64,000 bases of DNA from Thiotrichaceae bacterium. GTDB taxonomy: Bacteria; Pseudomonadota; Gammaproteobacteria; Thiotrichales; Thiotrichaceae. Both the position numbers and the translations under genes were made by a program. The notes beneath the pieces were generated by a model that saw only the letters and a list, made by a program, of their open reading frames with translations, made no database searches and was not told the DNA's origin. Positions 28,278 to 37,092 of the stretch are shown in pieces. The stretch spans positions 1 to 64,000 of the forward strand of contig WFRR01000106.1 in NCBI GenBank assembly GCA_015486375.1, written 5' to 3'. Every line of letters starts with the position of its first letter. Within the stretch, counting starts at the first letter, position 1.

Positions 28278-28691
28278 TCACTGGACGACTGTTATTTTAC
28301 GACCATTAGCATGATAGGAGATGAATACACTTATATTCGGTTTAGGAAGAAAGCCAATGGCTTTTTCAGGCCACTCAACCAAACAGATTGCATCACTATC
28401 AAAATAATCGCGCCCTCCCATATATTCCAGCTCTTCTGGGTCACCCAATCGATACAAGTCAAAATGATACATTTTTTGTTTAGAAAGCTTATAGGGTTCG
28501 ACCAGAGTATACGTCGGGCTTTTCACTGCGCCTTGATGTCCAAAGTGTTGCAAAATACCGCGAACAAGGGTAGTTTTTCCAGCACCCAAGTCACCGTATA
28601 AAAAGACCACACTGCCTTTAGTTAAAGAACGTGCTAATTCAGCCGCAAATGACAACATCTGGGTTTCATTAGGGATAATCACAGACTGCAT
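28278..28691 (-). CDS. tsaE: tRNA threonylcarbamoyladenosine biosynthesis ATPase TsaE
   Basis: TsaE is the P-loop ATPase that resets the TsaBD complex making t6A37 in tRNAs. Walker A GDLGAGKTTLVRGIL, the SPTYTLVEPY block and HFDLYRLGDPEELEYMG are all present, with LVEWPEKA near the end. ATG 28691 (MQSVIIPNE) is chosen over an in-frame ATG 48 bp upstream, because it has AGGAG at suitable distance and gives the normal length (about 137). It is divergent from queG, the order seen in E. coli (queG, nnr, tsaE, amiB) but without nnr. Confidence 0.95.
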   Translation of the reverse strand: MQSVIIPNETQMLSFAAELARSLTKGSVVFLYGDLGAGKTTLVRGILQHFGHQGAVKSPTYTLVEPYKLSKQKMYHFDLYRLGDPEELEYMGGRDYFDSDAICLVEWPEKAIGFLPKPNISVFISYHANGRKITVVQ

Positions 28692-28799
28692 AAACGAGCG
28701 ACTCCTGATAAAGTGACTTAAGCTAAAAATCGTTGCCATACCATATAGTCTTAAGCGCTCGCATTCAACTTTAACCCTTAATCAAATTACCTAATTATT

Positions 28800-29861
28800 A
28801 TGCTTAATCCAACACAACTGAGTAAAGAAATTATCCAATGGGGACAAGAATTTGGTTTTCAAAAAGTCGGTATCAGTGATATTGATTTATCGGAAGCTGA
28901 ACCACAATTACTTACGTGGTTAAAGCAAGGCTTTCACGGTGAAATGCAATGGATGGAGCGACATGGCACAAAGCGTAGTCGTCCAGAAGAATTGGTTACT
29001 GATACTGTTAGTATTATTTCAGTACGGCTGGATTATTTACCGCCAAATAGTGCCGATGCTAAAATGGTACTGAACCATCCACAACTTGCTTATGTATCAC
29101 GTTATGCACTTGGACGGGACTATCATAAATTGATGCGTAAACGTTTACAAAAGTTTGCACATAAAATTAATGAATATGCAAAAGAGCTGTCCTATCGGGT
29201 TTTTGTAGACAGTGCGCCAGTGATGGAAAAAGCTATCGCGGTAAAAGCAGGTTTAGGTTGGCAAGGAAAACACACCAATATTTTAGCTAAAGATGCAGGC
29301 TCTTGGTTTTTCTTAGGAGAGATTTACACTAACTTGCCACTGGAAATAAGTCAGATCAATCAAGAACATTGTGGTTCATGTACAGCCTGTATAGATGTCT
29401 GTCCCACTCAAGCGATTATTGCGCCCTATCAATTAGATGCTCGTCGTTGCATCTCATATTTGACCATTGAATCAAAAGCACCAATCCCCTTAGAATTTCG
29501 ACCATTAATCGGAAATCGTATTTACGGTTGCGATGATTGTCAGCTAGTCTGTCCTTGGAATCGCTTTGCACAATACGGAGAAATTACGGATTTTGCAGCC
29601 AGACATCAATTAGATGCACCCCACCTAACGCATTTATTTCATTGGACAGAAGATGAGTTTTTGACAAAAATGCAAGGTTCAGCTATTAGAAGAATCGGTT
29701 ATGAAAGTTGGCAACGTAATATTGCGGTGGCTTTGGGAAATATTAGTAAGCAATCGACACAATGTAAAAGTGTGATTACACTCTTAAAAAATAAGCACTA
29801 TTCAAGTTCTGAGTTGGTAAAAGAACACATACGTTGGTCAATTAAAAAACTTTCTCATTGA
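28800..29861 (+). CDS. queG: Epoxyqueuosine reductase
   Basis: QueG reduces epoxyqueuosine to queuosine in the wobble position of tRNAs, using cobalamin and two 4Fe-4S clusters. The 353-residue protein has the catalytic segment VFVDSAPVMEKA, then AGLGWQGKHTNIL. The cluster motifs are CGSCTACIDVCPTQAI and CDDCQLVCPWNR. A helical C-terminal repeat part follows. Its cobalamin need gives a possible consumer for products of the cobN/cbiM-like genes in this window. Confidence 0.96.
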   Translation: MLNPTQLSKEIIQWGQEFGFQKVGISDIDLSEAEPQLLTWLKQGFHGEMQWMERHGTKRSRPEELVTDTVSIISVRLDYLPPNSADAKMVLNHPQLAYVSRYALGRDYHKLMRKRLQKFAHKINEYAKELSYRVFVDSAPVMEKAIAVKAGLGWQGKHTNILAKDAGSWFFLGEIYTNLPLEISQINQEHCGSCTACIDVCPTQAIIAPYQLDARRCISYLTIESKAPIPLEFRPLIGNRIYGCDDCQLVCPWNRFAQYGEITDFAARHQLDAPHLTHLFHWTEDEFLTKMQGSAIRRIGYESWQRNIAVALGNISKQSTQCKSVITLLKNKHYSSSELVKEHIRWSIKKLSH

Positions 29862-30018
29862 TTTTCAAACAAAAAACATGATAGCCTGTATCCGCGCTGC
29901 TTATACTCAATGTATTTGATATATCTATCATATCTGATTATTTTAACTATTTTTTACAATGTTCAAAGACCTCGCGACTTATACTTCATTAATATCAGTG
30001 CTTAGGCATTCCTAAAAA

Positions 30019-30113
30019 TTATTAACCCTAAAAAATGAAAAATTAATACTACTCAACTATTTTAATACAGAATTTATTAACCCTATTTTTGTCAGCACGA
30101 TAAAAAAATTAAT
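30019..30113 (+). repeat. Duplicated AT-rich leader motif before the protease gene
   Basis: TTATTAACCCTA occurs at 30019-30030 and again at 30074-30085. Each copy is followed, 6 to 16 nt later, by AAAAATTAATAC or a near match. The two blocks are 55 bp apart in the 281-bp gap upstream of the protease gene. They may be paired regulator sites or the residue of a local duplication. No other gene fits in the gap 29862-30142. Confidence 0.5.
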
Positions 30114-30142
30114 ACCAAATAAACTAAAGAGATTATCAGGGA

Positions 30143-31402
30143 ATGTTACAGCTCTTCATTAGACTTCTATTGTCATTTTTATTGCTACCGATTGCCGTAG
30201 CAGAAAACAACACCATGAATATTTATTCTGATGTTGAAAATTCTGTTTATCAAATCCAAGTCTTACATAAACAAACAGGCAAAAAATCGGTCATCGGCTC
30301 AGGTTTTGTAGTTGGACAGAGTAATATTCTTGCCACCAATTATCATGTAGTCAGTAGTTACGTGACCGAACCTGAAACTTATAAGCTTGAATACTTTTCA
30401 ACTTCAGGTGAAAGAGGAAGCTTAGAACTATTGGATCTTGATATTGTGCATGATTTAGCCGTAGTTAAAGCCAAAAAATATCTTGGAAAACCCTTACAAT
30501 TAACGACTATTCCTGACAAGGGAGCGAGCTTATATTCACTCGGGAATCCTATGGACTTAGGTTTTTCCATTGTTGAAGGAACTAATAATGGCTTAATGAA
30601 GTACTCAGAAGATAAAAATATTTTATTCTCAGGGAGCTTAAATCCAGGTATGAGTGGCGGTCCGACACTAGATGCTGATGGTAATATTATTGGTATCAAT
30701 GTTGCCACATCAGGTAATGAAATCAGTTTTCTCGTCCCCGCTAAACATTTAGCCGCTATTCTGGAACGTTTGAAAGCTCGTAATTATATTGCTGAAAAGA
30801 GTTTTCTTAAACTCACTTCTAATCAACTCTTAAATGCTAATAGTACATTTTTAAAGCGTATTTTAAATGCCGATAAATGGGTTTATGAAAGTATCGGGGG
30901 ATTCAGTGTTCCCTCTGAGTTATCTCGCTCAGTACGCTGCTGGGATACCAGCCGTGAACCTGAAAAGGATGATTTATTTCGTTCCTTTTTTATTCGTTGT
31001 TCAAATGAGCGCAGTATTTATTTAGATACAGGTTTAGAGGTTGGTGTGGTTGAGTATGAGTATCAATGGCTCGAATCAGATGCACTCAATCCTGCCCGCT
31101 TTTATGATTATTATGAATACCTCAATACCAGTAACTTAGTCAGTGATGCGAATCAAAGTGATATTACTAATTTTTCTTGTAATACTCGCTTTGTTAATGT
31201 CAATCAACAAGAATTTAAAGTGACTATTTGTCGTCGTGATTATCGGAATTACACGGGACTCAGTGATGTATTGATTACGATGGCAATGGTAGGGCATAAA
31301 TCTCAAGGATTTATTTTTAATCTCGATATGCTGGGTACCGATTTTAATATGGCCTTAAAACTCTTTCAAAAAATGCTAGGAGAATTTAAATGGAACAAAT
31401 AA
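30143..31402 (+). CDS. Secreted trypsin-like (S1C/DegP-type) serine protease
   Basis: A 419-residue protein with a signal peptide (residues 1-20, cut after AVA) and a chymotrypsin-fold protease domain with an intact catalytic triad: H68 (TNYHVV), D104 (IVHDLAVVK), S171 (GMSGGP). No PDZ domain is seen. The last 200 residues (about 215-419) form an unrecognised domain with several Cys, possibly regulatory or substrate-binding. Its 3' end overlaps the FHA gene by 13 bp, so the two are coupled. An envelope quality-control or signal-cleaving role is inferred. Confidence 0.85.
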   Translation: MLQLFIRLLLSFLLLPIAVAENNTMNIYSDVENSVYQIQVLHKQTGKKSVIGSGFVVGQSNILATNYHVVSSYVTEPETYKLEYFSTSGERGSLELLDLDIVHDLAVVKAKKYLGKPLQLTTIPDKGASLYSLGNPMDLGFSIVEGTNNGLMKYSEDKNILFSGSLNPGMSGGPTLDADGNIIGINVATSGNEISFLVPAKHLAAILERLKARNYIAEKSFLKLTSNQLLNANSTFLKRILNADKWVYESIGGFSVPSELSRSVRCWDTSREPEKDDLFRSFFIRCSNERSIYLDTGLEVGVVEYEYQWLESDALNPARFYDYYEYLNTSNLVSDANQSDITNFSCNTRFVNVNQQEFKVTICRRDYRNYTGLSDVLITMAMVGHKSQGFIFNLDMLGTDFNMALKLFQKMLGEFKWNK

Positions 31403-32376
31403 TCCTAGAAATTCAAGCCAATGGTCTCAACCAATACCACCATATCGATGAATTTCCCGTCACTATTGGTCGAGCCTATGATAATGATATTATTTTATCA
31501 GACCGTTCTATTTCTGCTCATCATGTCATTATCGAATGTTCAGAACAAGGCAAACTCGTTTTTCATAATTTATCAAATGAAAATGGCACGATATTAAATA
31601 GTAAAAAATTAGATAACTGTCCAACTAAGGGAGGAATTCCCTCCATATTAAATCTTGGACATATACAGTTACGTATCGTCTCGCCTTCAACACGAGTGGA
31701 AACTACCTATAGGAATGAATGCGACCATATTTTTTGTGCAATGGGACAACATATGTGGAGTGCTGTTCTTTTGTTTTTTACGATGGGAGTGCTATTGCTA
31801 GAGCGTTATTTAGAAACGCCTTATGCTAGAGATGCACTGTATTACTTTACATTGGGCTTTCCCTACCTCATCGGTATTTTAATTTCCACCTTGTTTTTCG
31901 CAACCATTAGTCGTCTGACGGTACACCGTTGGCATTTTTTATCAATTATGTCGATTATTACCTTATTAATACTCTTCTCACAATTCCTTTCAAATATAGG
32001 GCATAGCTTAAATTACTTCTTTAGCTCTAATACACCCTTGGAAATTTCAGCCCAGATTAGTTATTTTATCTTGCCATTACTGTTGATTTTCTTTTTTACT
32101 AAAAAAATCTATCGTACTAATATTCCGATGACACTGGGTATTGCCTTTGTCATTAGCTTCTTTTACTCATTGCCTTACACGCTCGAATTAATTGACAGCT
32201 TAAATATTGAGGAAGAATACGCGGCCAATTCAACCAATACACCCCCCTACAATAAAACCTTAAGTTCTTTAGATATACGTGTTCAAAGCAGTCTTTCTGT
32301 GGACGAATTTATACAAGAAACCCAAGAAAAATTAAGTCAGGAAGTTCGAGAACATCTGATAGCAAATGCAGATTAA
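31390..32376 (+). CDS. Membrane protein with N-terminal FHA domain
   Basis: The 328-residue protein starts with an FHA phospho-threonine-binding domain (about 1-95) with G27-R28, S40, H44-H45 and N65-G66-T67 in the standard places. Five or six hydrophobic helices (about 120-275) follow, and a polar C-terminal tail. It resembles cytosolic pThr readers tethered to the membrane. It overlaps the upstream secreted protease gene by 13 bp. A Ser/Thr kinase that could supply the phosphorylated ligand is encoded about 15 kb away at 12927-15209. The partners are not known. Confidence 0.85.
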   Translation: MEQIILEIQANGLNQYHHIDEFPVTIGRAYDNDIILSDRSISAHHVIIECSEQGKLVFHNLSNENGTILNSKKLDNCPTKGGIPSILNLGHIQLRIVSPSTRVETTYRNECDHIFCAMGQHMWSAVLLFFTMGVLLLERYLETPYARDALYYFTLGFPYLIGILISTLFFATISRLTVHRWHFLSIMSIITLLILFSQFLSNIGHSLNYFFSSNTPLEISAQISYFILPLLLIFFFTKKIYRTNIPMTLGIAFVISFFYSLPYTLELIDSLNIEEEYAANSTNTPPYNKTLSSLDIRVQSSLSVDEFIQETQEKLSQEVREHLIANAD

Positions 32377-32474
32377 AGTATTTAAGGCTTGTTTCTGCTA
32401 TCTACTTGATTTAATTTTGTTAAACTACTATGTTTTTTAAAGTCACTACAATGAGTTAGGCATATCAAAATATC

Positions 32475-33038
32475 ATGGACGAGTTAAAAAATAATTTCGG
32501 AAAAATAGCAGAGACACCTTCTGTTTCCATCAAGAAGCAGCATTCTCAGTTTCTACGGGTCATTATTCCCAGTAGCTTGATTATAATCGCTGTATTGGTG
32601 AGCTTACCGTATGCCTATAGTTACTATCAAAAAAACACTTCTGCTCAATTATCACAGTACAATGTACAAAAACAATTGGATTATTTATTAAGCTACCCCG
32701 ATGTAGCAGAATATGCATGGATGCGTAGTTTAAATCCAATTGCTAAAGCTATTGAAGGTAGTATTGTTTGGAGTCAGGCAGAACATGATGGGGTGATGAA
32801 GTTTAAAAACTTACCTGCGACATCAAAACAACAACAATATCATTTACGCATATATGATCGTAATACCACCGAAGCTTTTTCTACCGCTGTATTTCAACAA
32901 GGTAAATTTATGCAAGATTCACGTATTGTGGCATTTAAAGCCAATAGCAAAGTAAAATCACCGTATAAATTTATTCTTAGTCTAGAAAGTATCCAAGGTG
33001 TAGAAGAAGAACAAATTTTACTGCGCGCTCAGCCATAA
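32475..33038 (+). CDS. Single-pass membrane protein with RskA-like extracytoplasmic domain
   Basis: A 187-residue protein: short cytoplasmic N-terminus (about 27 residues), one membrane helix (about 28-48, VIIPSSLIIIAVLVSLPYAY), then a periplasmic domain. That domain carries the pattern of the anti-sigma-K factor RskA C-terminal family: GSIVWSQAEHDGVMKFKNLP, then YHLRIYDRNTTE and AVFQQGKF. The usual cytoplasmic zinc-binding anti-sigma domain is absent; the N-terminus is too short and has no HxxxCxxC motif. It is thus an orphan sensor-like half, 98 bp after the FHA gene. Any sigma-factor link is inference. Confidence 0.6.
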   Translation: MDELKNNFGKIAETPSVSIKKQHSQFLRVIIPSSLIIIAVLVSLPYAYSYYQKNTSAQLSQYNVQKQLDYLLSYPDVAEYAWMRSLNPIAKAIEGSIVWSQAEHDGVMKFKNLPATSKQQQYHLRIYDRNTTEAFSTAVFQQGKFMQDSRIVAFKANSKVKSPYKFILSLESIQGVEEEQILLRAQP

Positions 33039-33084
33039 TATTGCTATTCAATTATTTTTTATTGACTTAAATAAATCTCACATT

Positions 33085-33855
33085 ATGATAAATTCTCTCA
33101 AAATCAGCGTATTGCTAAGCATCTTGTTTAGCCTTTCTTTTCCTAGCTATGCAGCATCGAACCCTAATAAGACCCATATTTTTATCTTAGCAGGACAATC
33201 CAATATGATGGGACGCGGTGCAACAACAAAGCTGCCTGTTAATCTACGTCAACAACCCGAAAATATAGAGTTTTATACGCATGGGCGACAATCAGGTTTA
33301 GCTAAATATCAATATTTCGGACCTGAAGTACAATTCGCTCATGCAATGGCAAAAATTTTCCCAAAAGAAAAAATTATTATTATTAAATCCGCTGCGAGTG
33401 GCTCTTCTATTCAAGAATGGTTACCGAGTAAAGCTCTGTATCAAGGCTTATTACGCCAAGTAAAATTTGTAGCTCCATCTAATGGCAGTAAAATTGAAGC
33501 CATTGTATGGATGCAGGGTGAAACGGATGCGCGGACTGAAGCAAGCGCGAATAGCTATGCAAAGAATCTAAAACATTTTATCCAAACCTTACGTCAAGAT
33601 TTAAATGCTAATCATGTGCCTTTTTTAATTGGGCAGATCAATCAAAAAAATAGCAGCTTTCCGATGGAAAAGCAGGTACGAGCGGCACAGGCACAAGTGG
33701 CTAAAGAGCTATCGAATACACTGCTGGTATCCAATGATGGCTTAACCATGATTTATGATAAGGTTCACTACGATGCTAAGGGATTAATTGAACTAGGACG
33801 ACGTTTTGCGATTAGTTTTGTCAATTATCGTAAACAACAATTACAAAAAGATTAG
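33085..33855 (+). CDS. Secreted SGNH esterase of the SASA (sialate O-acetylesterase/CE6) type
   Basis: A 256-residue protein with a signal peptide (about 1-23, ending SYAA). The esterase domain shows block I GQSN (37-40, nucleophile S39), Gly/Asn oxyanion residues (KSAASGSS), WMQGETDA (block III equivalent) and the catalytic Asp-His pair in MIYDKVHYDAKG. The family removes acetyl groups from carbohydrates such as xylan or acetylated sugars, so a cell-wall or exopolysaccharide substrate is likely. It lies 46 bp after the RskA-like gene, on the same strand as the protease and FHA genes. Confidence 0.85.
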   Translation: MINSLKISVLLSILFSLSFPSYAASNPNKTHIFILAGQSNMMGRGATTKLPVNLRQQPENIEFYTHGRQSGLAKYQYFGPEVQFAHAMAKIFPKEKIIIIKSAASGSSIQEWLPSKALYQGLLRQVKFVAPSNGSKIEAIVWMQGETDARTEASANSYAKNLKHFIQTLRQDLNANHVPFLIGQINQKNSSFPMEKQVRAAQAQVAKELSNTLLVSNDGLTMIYDKVHYDAKGLIELGRRFAISFVNYRKQQLQKD

Positions 33856-33957
33856 TTGATACGTCTCAATAGAATGAAATTTAGTCAAAAAAACTCCGCG
33901 CAATTAGCATAGAATGCAGCCCTTATTTATAGTCATTGGATAAAAAGGATAGGCATT

Positions 33958-34740
33958 ATGGTAAAGGATACACTCACCATTGCAGGTAAATCTTATACAT
34001 CGCGTTTGCTGGTTGGTACGGGAAAATACAAAGATTTGACTGAAACACAACTCGCAACTGAAGCCAGTGGTGCAGAGATTATCACCGTTGCAATCCGTCG
34101 TACCAATATTGGACAAAATGCGAATGAGCCTAATCTATTGGATGTCATTTCTTTAGATAAATATACATTACTGCCGAATACTGCAGGTTGTTATAACCTT
34201 GATGATGCGGTGCGTACCTGTCAGTTAGCGCGTGAGTTACTGGATGGACATAAACTAGTCAAACTCGAAGTACTTGGTAATGAAAAAACCCTATTCCCTC
34301 ATATTGGGCAAACCATTCAAGCCGCACAAATATTAGTAGATGACGGTTTTGATATTATGGTGTATACCAATGATGACCCGATTGTTGCACAAGAATTAGA
34401 GTCAATGGGCTGTGTTGCTGTTATGCCTTTAGCCGCTCCGATTGGTTCAGGTTTGGGTATTCGTAATCCGTATAATATTATGGAAATTGTTGAAAATGCC
34501 AATGTGCCTATTATTGTTGATGCAGGCGTGGGTACAGCTTCTGATGCTGCAATTGCAATGGAAATGGGCTGTGATGGTGTTTTAATGAATACGGCAATTG
34601 CTGCTGCTCAAGACCCTATACTGATGGCATCTGCAATGAACAAAGGCATAAAAGCTGGACGTGAAGCCTTTTTAGCTGGGCGTATGCCACGTAAACGCTA
34701 TGCTTCTGCCTCCTCTCCGATTGATGGTACATTTTTCTAA
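33958..34740 (+). CDS. thiG: Thiazole synthase
   Basis: ThiG builds the thiazole ring of thiamine from deoxyxylulose phosphate, the ThiS thiocarboxylate and an iminoacetate donor. The 260-residue TIM-barrel protein has [12 protein letters not shown] at the start and the Schiff-base Lys in [25 protein letters not shown] and [20 protein letters not shown] are the phosphate-binding loops. thiS, which often precedes thiG, is not in the 102 bp upstream, and no TPP riboswitch is visible there. trmB follows after 3 bp, as in Pseudomonas. thiL is at 46.6-47.5 kb. Confidence 0.97.
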   Translation: MVKDTLTIAGKSYTSRLLVGTGKYKDLTETQLATEASGAEIITVAIRRTNIGQNANEPNLLDVISLDKYTLLPNTAGCYNLDDAVRTCQLARELLDGHKLVKLEVLGNEKTLFPHIGQTIQAAQILVDDGFDIMVYTNDDPIVAQELESMGCVAVMPLAAPIGSGLGIRNPYNIMEIVENANVPIIVDAGVGTASDAAIAMEMGCDGVLMNTAIAAAQDPILMASAMNKGIKAGREAFLAGRMPRKRYASASSPIDGTFF

Positions 34741-34743
34741 ACT

Positions 34744-35430
34744 ATGAATAACAAGCTTTTTATGCGTACTGTACGCAGTTTTGTATTACGACAAGGACGT
34801 TTAACCTCTGGTCAAGAATATGCTTTAGCAAATTTTTGGTCAAAGTATGGTATTGAAGTTTCTGAACAAATGCTCGATCTAGAAGCACTATTTTCTCGAC
34901 AAGCACCGATTACCTTAGAAATTGGTTTTGGTAATGGCACTTCATTAGCAGAAATGGCAAGGAATGCCCCTGAACGAAATTTTATTGGTATTGAAGTACA
35001 TACTCCAGGCGTGGGGCATTTATTGCATCTTATTGATGAATATCAATTAAGCAATATTCGAATAATTCGTGAGGATGCGGTATTAATACTGGAAAATATG
35101 ATTCCAGAACAGGCTTTGGATCGGGTGCAGTTATTCTTTCCTGATCCGTGGCATAAGAACAAGCATCGTAAACGTCGTATCGTACAAGTTGACTTTGTGA
35201 CATTATTAGCCAGTCGATTACATAAAAATGGCGTTTTTCATATGGCAACAGATTGGCAAGCTTACGCTGAACATATGGCACGAGTAATGGAAGCCCATTC
35301 TGATTTTGATAGTATGGCTGAACAACCCTATGCAGAAAAACCTGCAAATCGTCCACAAACAAAATTTGAAAAACGCGGTTTAGATCGTGGGCATGGAGTA
35401 TGGGATCTATTATATCAAAAGAACTTTTAG
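34744..35430 (+). CDS. trmB: tRNA (guanine-N7-)-methyltransferase
   Basis: TrmB makes m7G46 in the variable loop of tRNAs. The 228 residues include VRSFVLRQGRLTSGQEYAL at the N-terminus, SAM motif LEIGFGNGTSLAEMA, LFFPDPWHKNKHRKRR (signature with catalytic Asp), and the C-terminal NRPQTKFEKRGLDRGHGVWDL. The gene starts 3 bp after thiG, so the two are cotranscribed. Confidence 0.97.
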   Translation: MNNKLFMRTVRSFVLRQGRLTSGQEYALANFWSKYGIEVSEQMLDLEALFSRQAPITLEIGFGNGTSLAEMARNAPERNFIGIEVHTPGVGHLLHLIDEYQLSNIRIIREDAVLILENMIPEQALDRVQLFFPDPWHKNKHRKRRIVQVDFVTLLASRLHKNGVFHMATDWQAYAEHMARVMEAHSDFDSMAEQPYAEKPANRPQTKFEKRGLDRGHGVWDLLYQKNF

Positions 35431-35590
35431 CCCCAATATGGTTAAGAGAGCTAAAAACTGCTACTACTCGGTACTTGATATTACCGTACTTTCTTTCATA
35501 TACTCTCTAAGAAGATTTTTATCGAATGGATGCAGACTTTTTGAAAAAATCAGTACTCCCTAATTTATAAATATACCTAAGGATTCACAG

Positions 35591-36256
35591 ATGGAACTCG
35601 CCTTATCTATTGCGCTAATAGTTGGAATTATATTATTTGTTATTGGCTTATTTATCGTTGTGTTAGGCGGCTTTAAACACCATTTTTTTACAGGTATTAT
35701 TGCTTTAATTCCCTTCCTCAACATTATTATACTACCGAGTGTGTGGCACAGATCACACATTGGTTTTTACCTTGGAATGGTCGGATTTATATTGGCTTTA
35801 GGTGCGTGGTATGGCGGAGGCAATGCTCACCTACTCAGTGTCGGTGAAGGTGGAAAATTTGGTCTTAATTTACCGATAAGTTCATCATCAAAGACTGAAA
35901 ATATAGCCAAAACTGACCAAAATAATGACACAAAAGCCCCTGCTAAAGAAGTCGTACCTGCTGAGCCGAAGCAGTCTAATGTTAGTGATTATGAGGGTGA
36001 CATTAAAGAGCTACCGAAACAAGTATTGTACCAATTAGTATTTGAAGCGGTCGATGATAATGAAACATCGGGACTCAGTGATGAGCATGTGCGCTTACAA
36101 CAAAAAGATGGTGAAGTCATAGAGGGAAAAGTATTAAAGTCTAATAGTGATCGCCTTATTATTGAGTATATTGAAAATGATGTGACGGCAACCCTCGAAG
36201 TTAAAGCCGATAATATCCGTAAACTTGAACGTCTTATTAAACAAAATCGTCCTTAA
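35591..36256 (+). CDS. Membrane protein of unknown function with C-terminal small-barrel-like region
   Basis: A 221-residue protein with three hydrophobic segments in the first 80 residues (IALIVGIILFVIGLFIVVL, FFTGIIALIPFLNIIIL, IGFYLGMVGFILALGAWY). A polar, low-complexity linker (about 95-140) follows. The C-terminal domain (about 150-221, VRLQQKDGEVIEGKVLKSN, DRLIIEYI) has the strand pattern of Sm/SH3-like barrels. No family is recognised with certainty. It is followed by ycgL after 12 bp. Confidence 0.6.
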   Translation: MELALSIALIVGIILFVIGLFIVVLGGFKHHFFTGIIALIPFLNIIILPSVWHRSHIGFYLGMVGFILALGAWYGGGNAHLLSVGEGGKFGLNLPISSSSKTENIAKTDQNNDTKAPAKEVVPAEPKQSNVSDYEGDIKELPKQVLYQLVFEAVDDNETSGLSDEHVRLQQKDGEVIEGKVLKSNSDRLIIEYIENDVTATLEVKADNIRKLERLIKQNRP

Positions 36257-36268
36257 AGTCTTATTAAA

Positions 36269-36514
36269 ATGAATTGTTATATTTATCGTAGCAGCCGAAA
36301 AGTCGGCAGTTATCTGTATATCACCGAAAAAAATAATTTCAGTGATATACCTGAAGAACTCCTAAAATTATTGGGGCGGGTTGAGTTCGCATTTCAATTG
36401 AAACTCAATAAAGATAAAGCACTTGCCAATGCTGATGTAAAAATAGTCTTAAAACAACTTAAAGAACAAAGCTTTTTCTTACAGATACCACCCCCTCAAG
36501 ATCAAGAGGGTTGA
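36269..36514 (+). CDS. ycgL: YcgL domain protein
   Basis: An 81-residue protein of the YcgL family (DUF709). Family features are the start MNCYIYRSSRK, LYITEKNNFSDIPEELL and the end KEQSFFLQIPPP. Function is unknown; the family is largely gammaproteobacterial, which supports the taxonomic placement. The last 13 bp overlap the convergent YkgJ-type gene. Confidence 0.88.
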   Translation: MNCYIYRSSRKVGSYLYITEKNNFSDIPEELLKLLGRVEFAFQLKLNKDKALANADVKIVLKQLKEQSFFLQIPPPQDQEG

Positions 36515-36957
36515 GCGAAGCCATTTGGCCAGATATAGGTATCTTCTTTACAGTCATATGAACGGCAACGAATAGGACGATCGTCCCATACTTCACATTG
36601 AAAATTATTACGATTAAGATGTGGACAATAGCCATCGGATTCATCACGGGCAATAAAGAAAGGTCTATCTTTATTGTAAGCAACTTTATTCGCTTGCACT
36701 TCTCGCTCTGTGAGTGCAAACATTAAGGTACAACATTTTGCTTGGCAGTATGAGGTGAGAGAGCCGCAATCGACACACGATTCTTGCACGTTCTCATCTT
36801 CACTGCCATAGATTGCAGCCACTTTCATATCCAGTGAACGTTCTAAGAATTCTAATAGCTTTTTTTGTCCATCAGGGGGAAGTGCGAGAAAGTCAGGGTC
36901 ATCCACGAATTCTGCTTCCCAATCAATATCCATACTGGTGCGATCTTCTATTTGCAT
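36502..36957 (-). CDS. YkgJ family cysteine cluster protein
   Basis: A 151-residue protein with a CxxxxxCC-type zinc/iron-chelating motif. The Cys residues lie in ESCVDCGSLTSYCQAKCCTL, then YCPHLNRNNFQCEVWDDRPIRCRSYDC. This matches the YkgJ family (PF03692), proposed to bind zinc or an Fe-S cluster; the substrate is unknown. An internal ATG eight codons in (MDIDWEAE) is a possible start. It overlaps ycgL tail-to-tail. Confidence 0.85.
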   Translation of the reverse strand: MQIEDRTSMDIDWEAEFVDDPDFLALPPDGQKKLLEFLERSLDMKVAAIYGSEDENVQESCVDCGSLTSYCQAKCCTLMFALTEREVQANKVAYNKDRPFFIARDESDGYCPHLNRNNFQCEVWDDRPIRCRSYDCKEDTYIWPNGFAQPS

Positions 36958-37092
36958 AAATTATTAAGGTCTTTATTAAAAATAATCATAAGATCATAGC
37001 AGTTTAAAACACTTTAACCTTTACCACTTTAGCAATAAGCACAAGAATCGTTTTTATGGCAATCTTGATAATTATTTTCTAGAGTCGAATCT

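Noticed and set aside
32475-33038. Complete anti-sigma factor for the ECF sigma at 15 kb
   Set aside because: There is no cytoplasmic anti-sigma domain, and the gene lies about 17 kb away; only the periplasmic RskA-like part is supported.
33856-33957. TPP riboswitch or thiS gene before thiG
   Set aside because: The 102-bp gap is too short and shows neither the TPP aptamer core nor an open frame ending in Gly-Gly.
36258-36957. Overlapping ends of ycgL and the YkgJ-type gene as a misannotation
   Set aside because: Both proteins show clear family features to near their ends; a 13-bp convergent overlap is acceptable.
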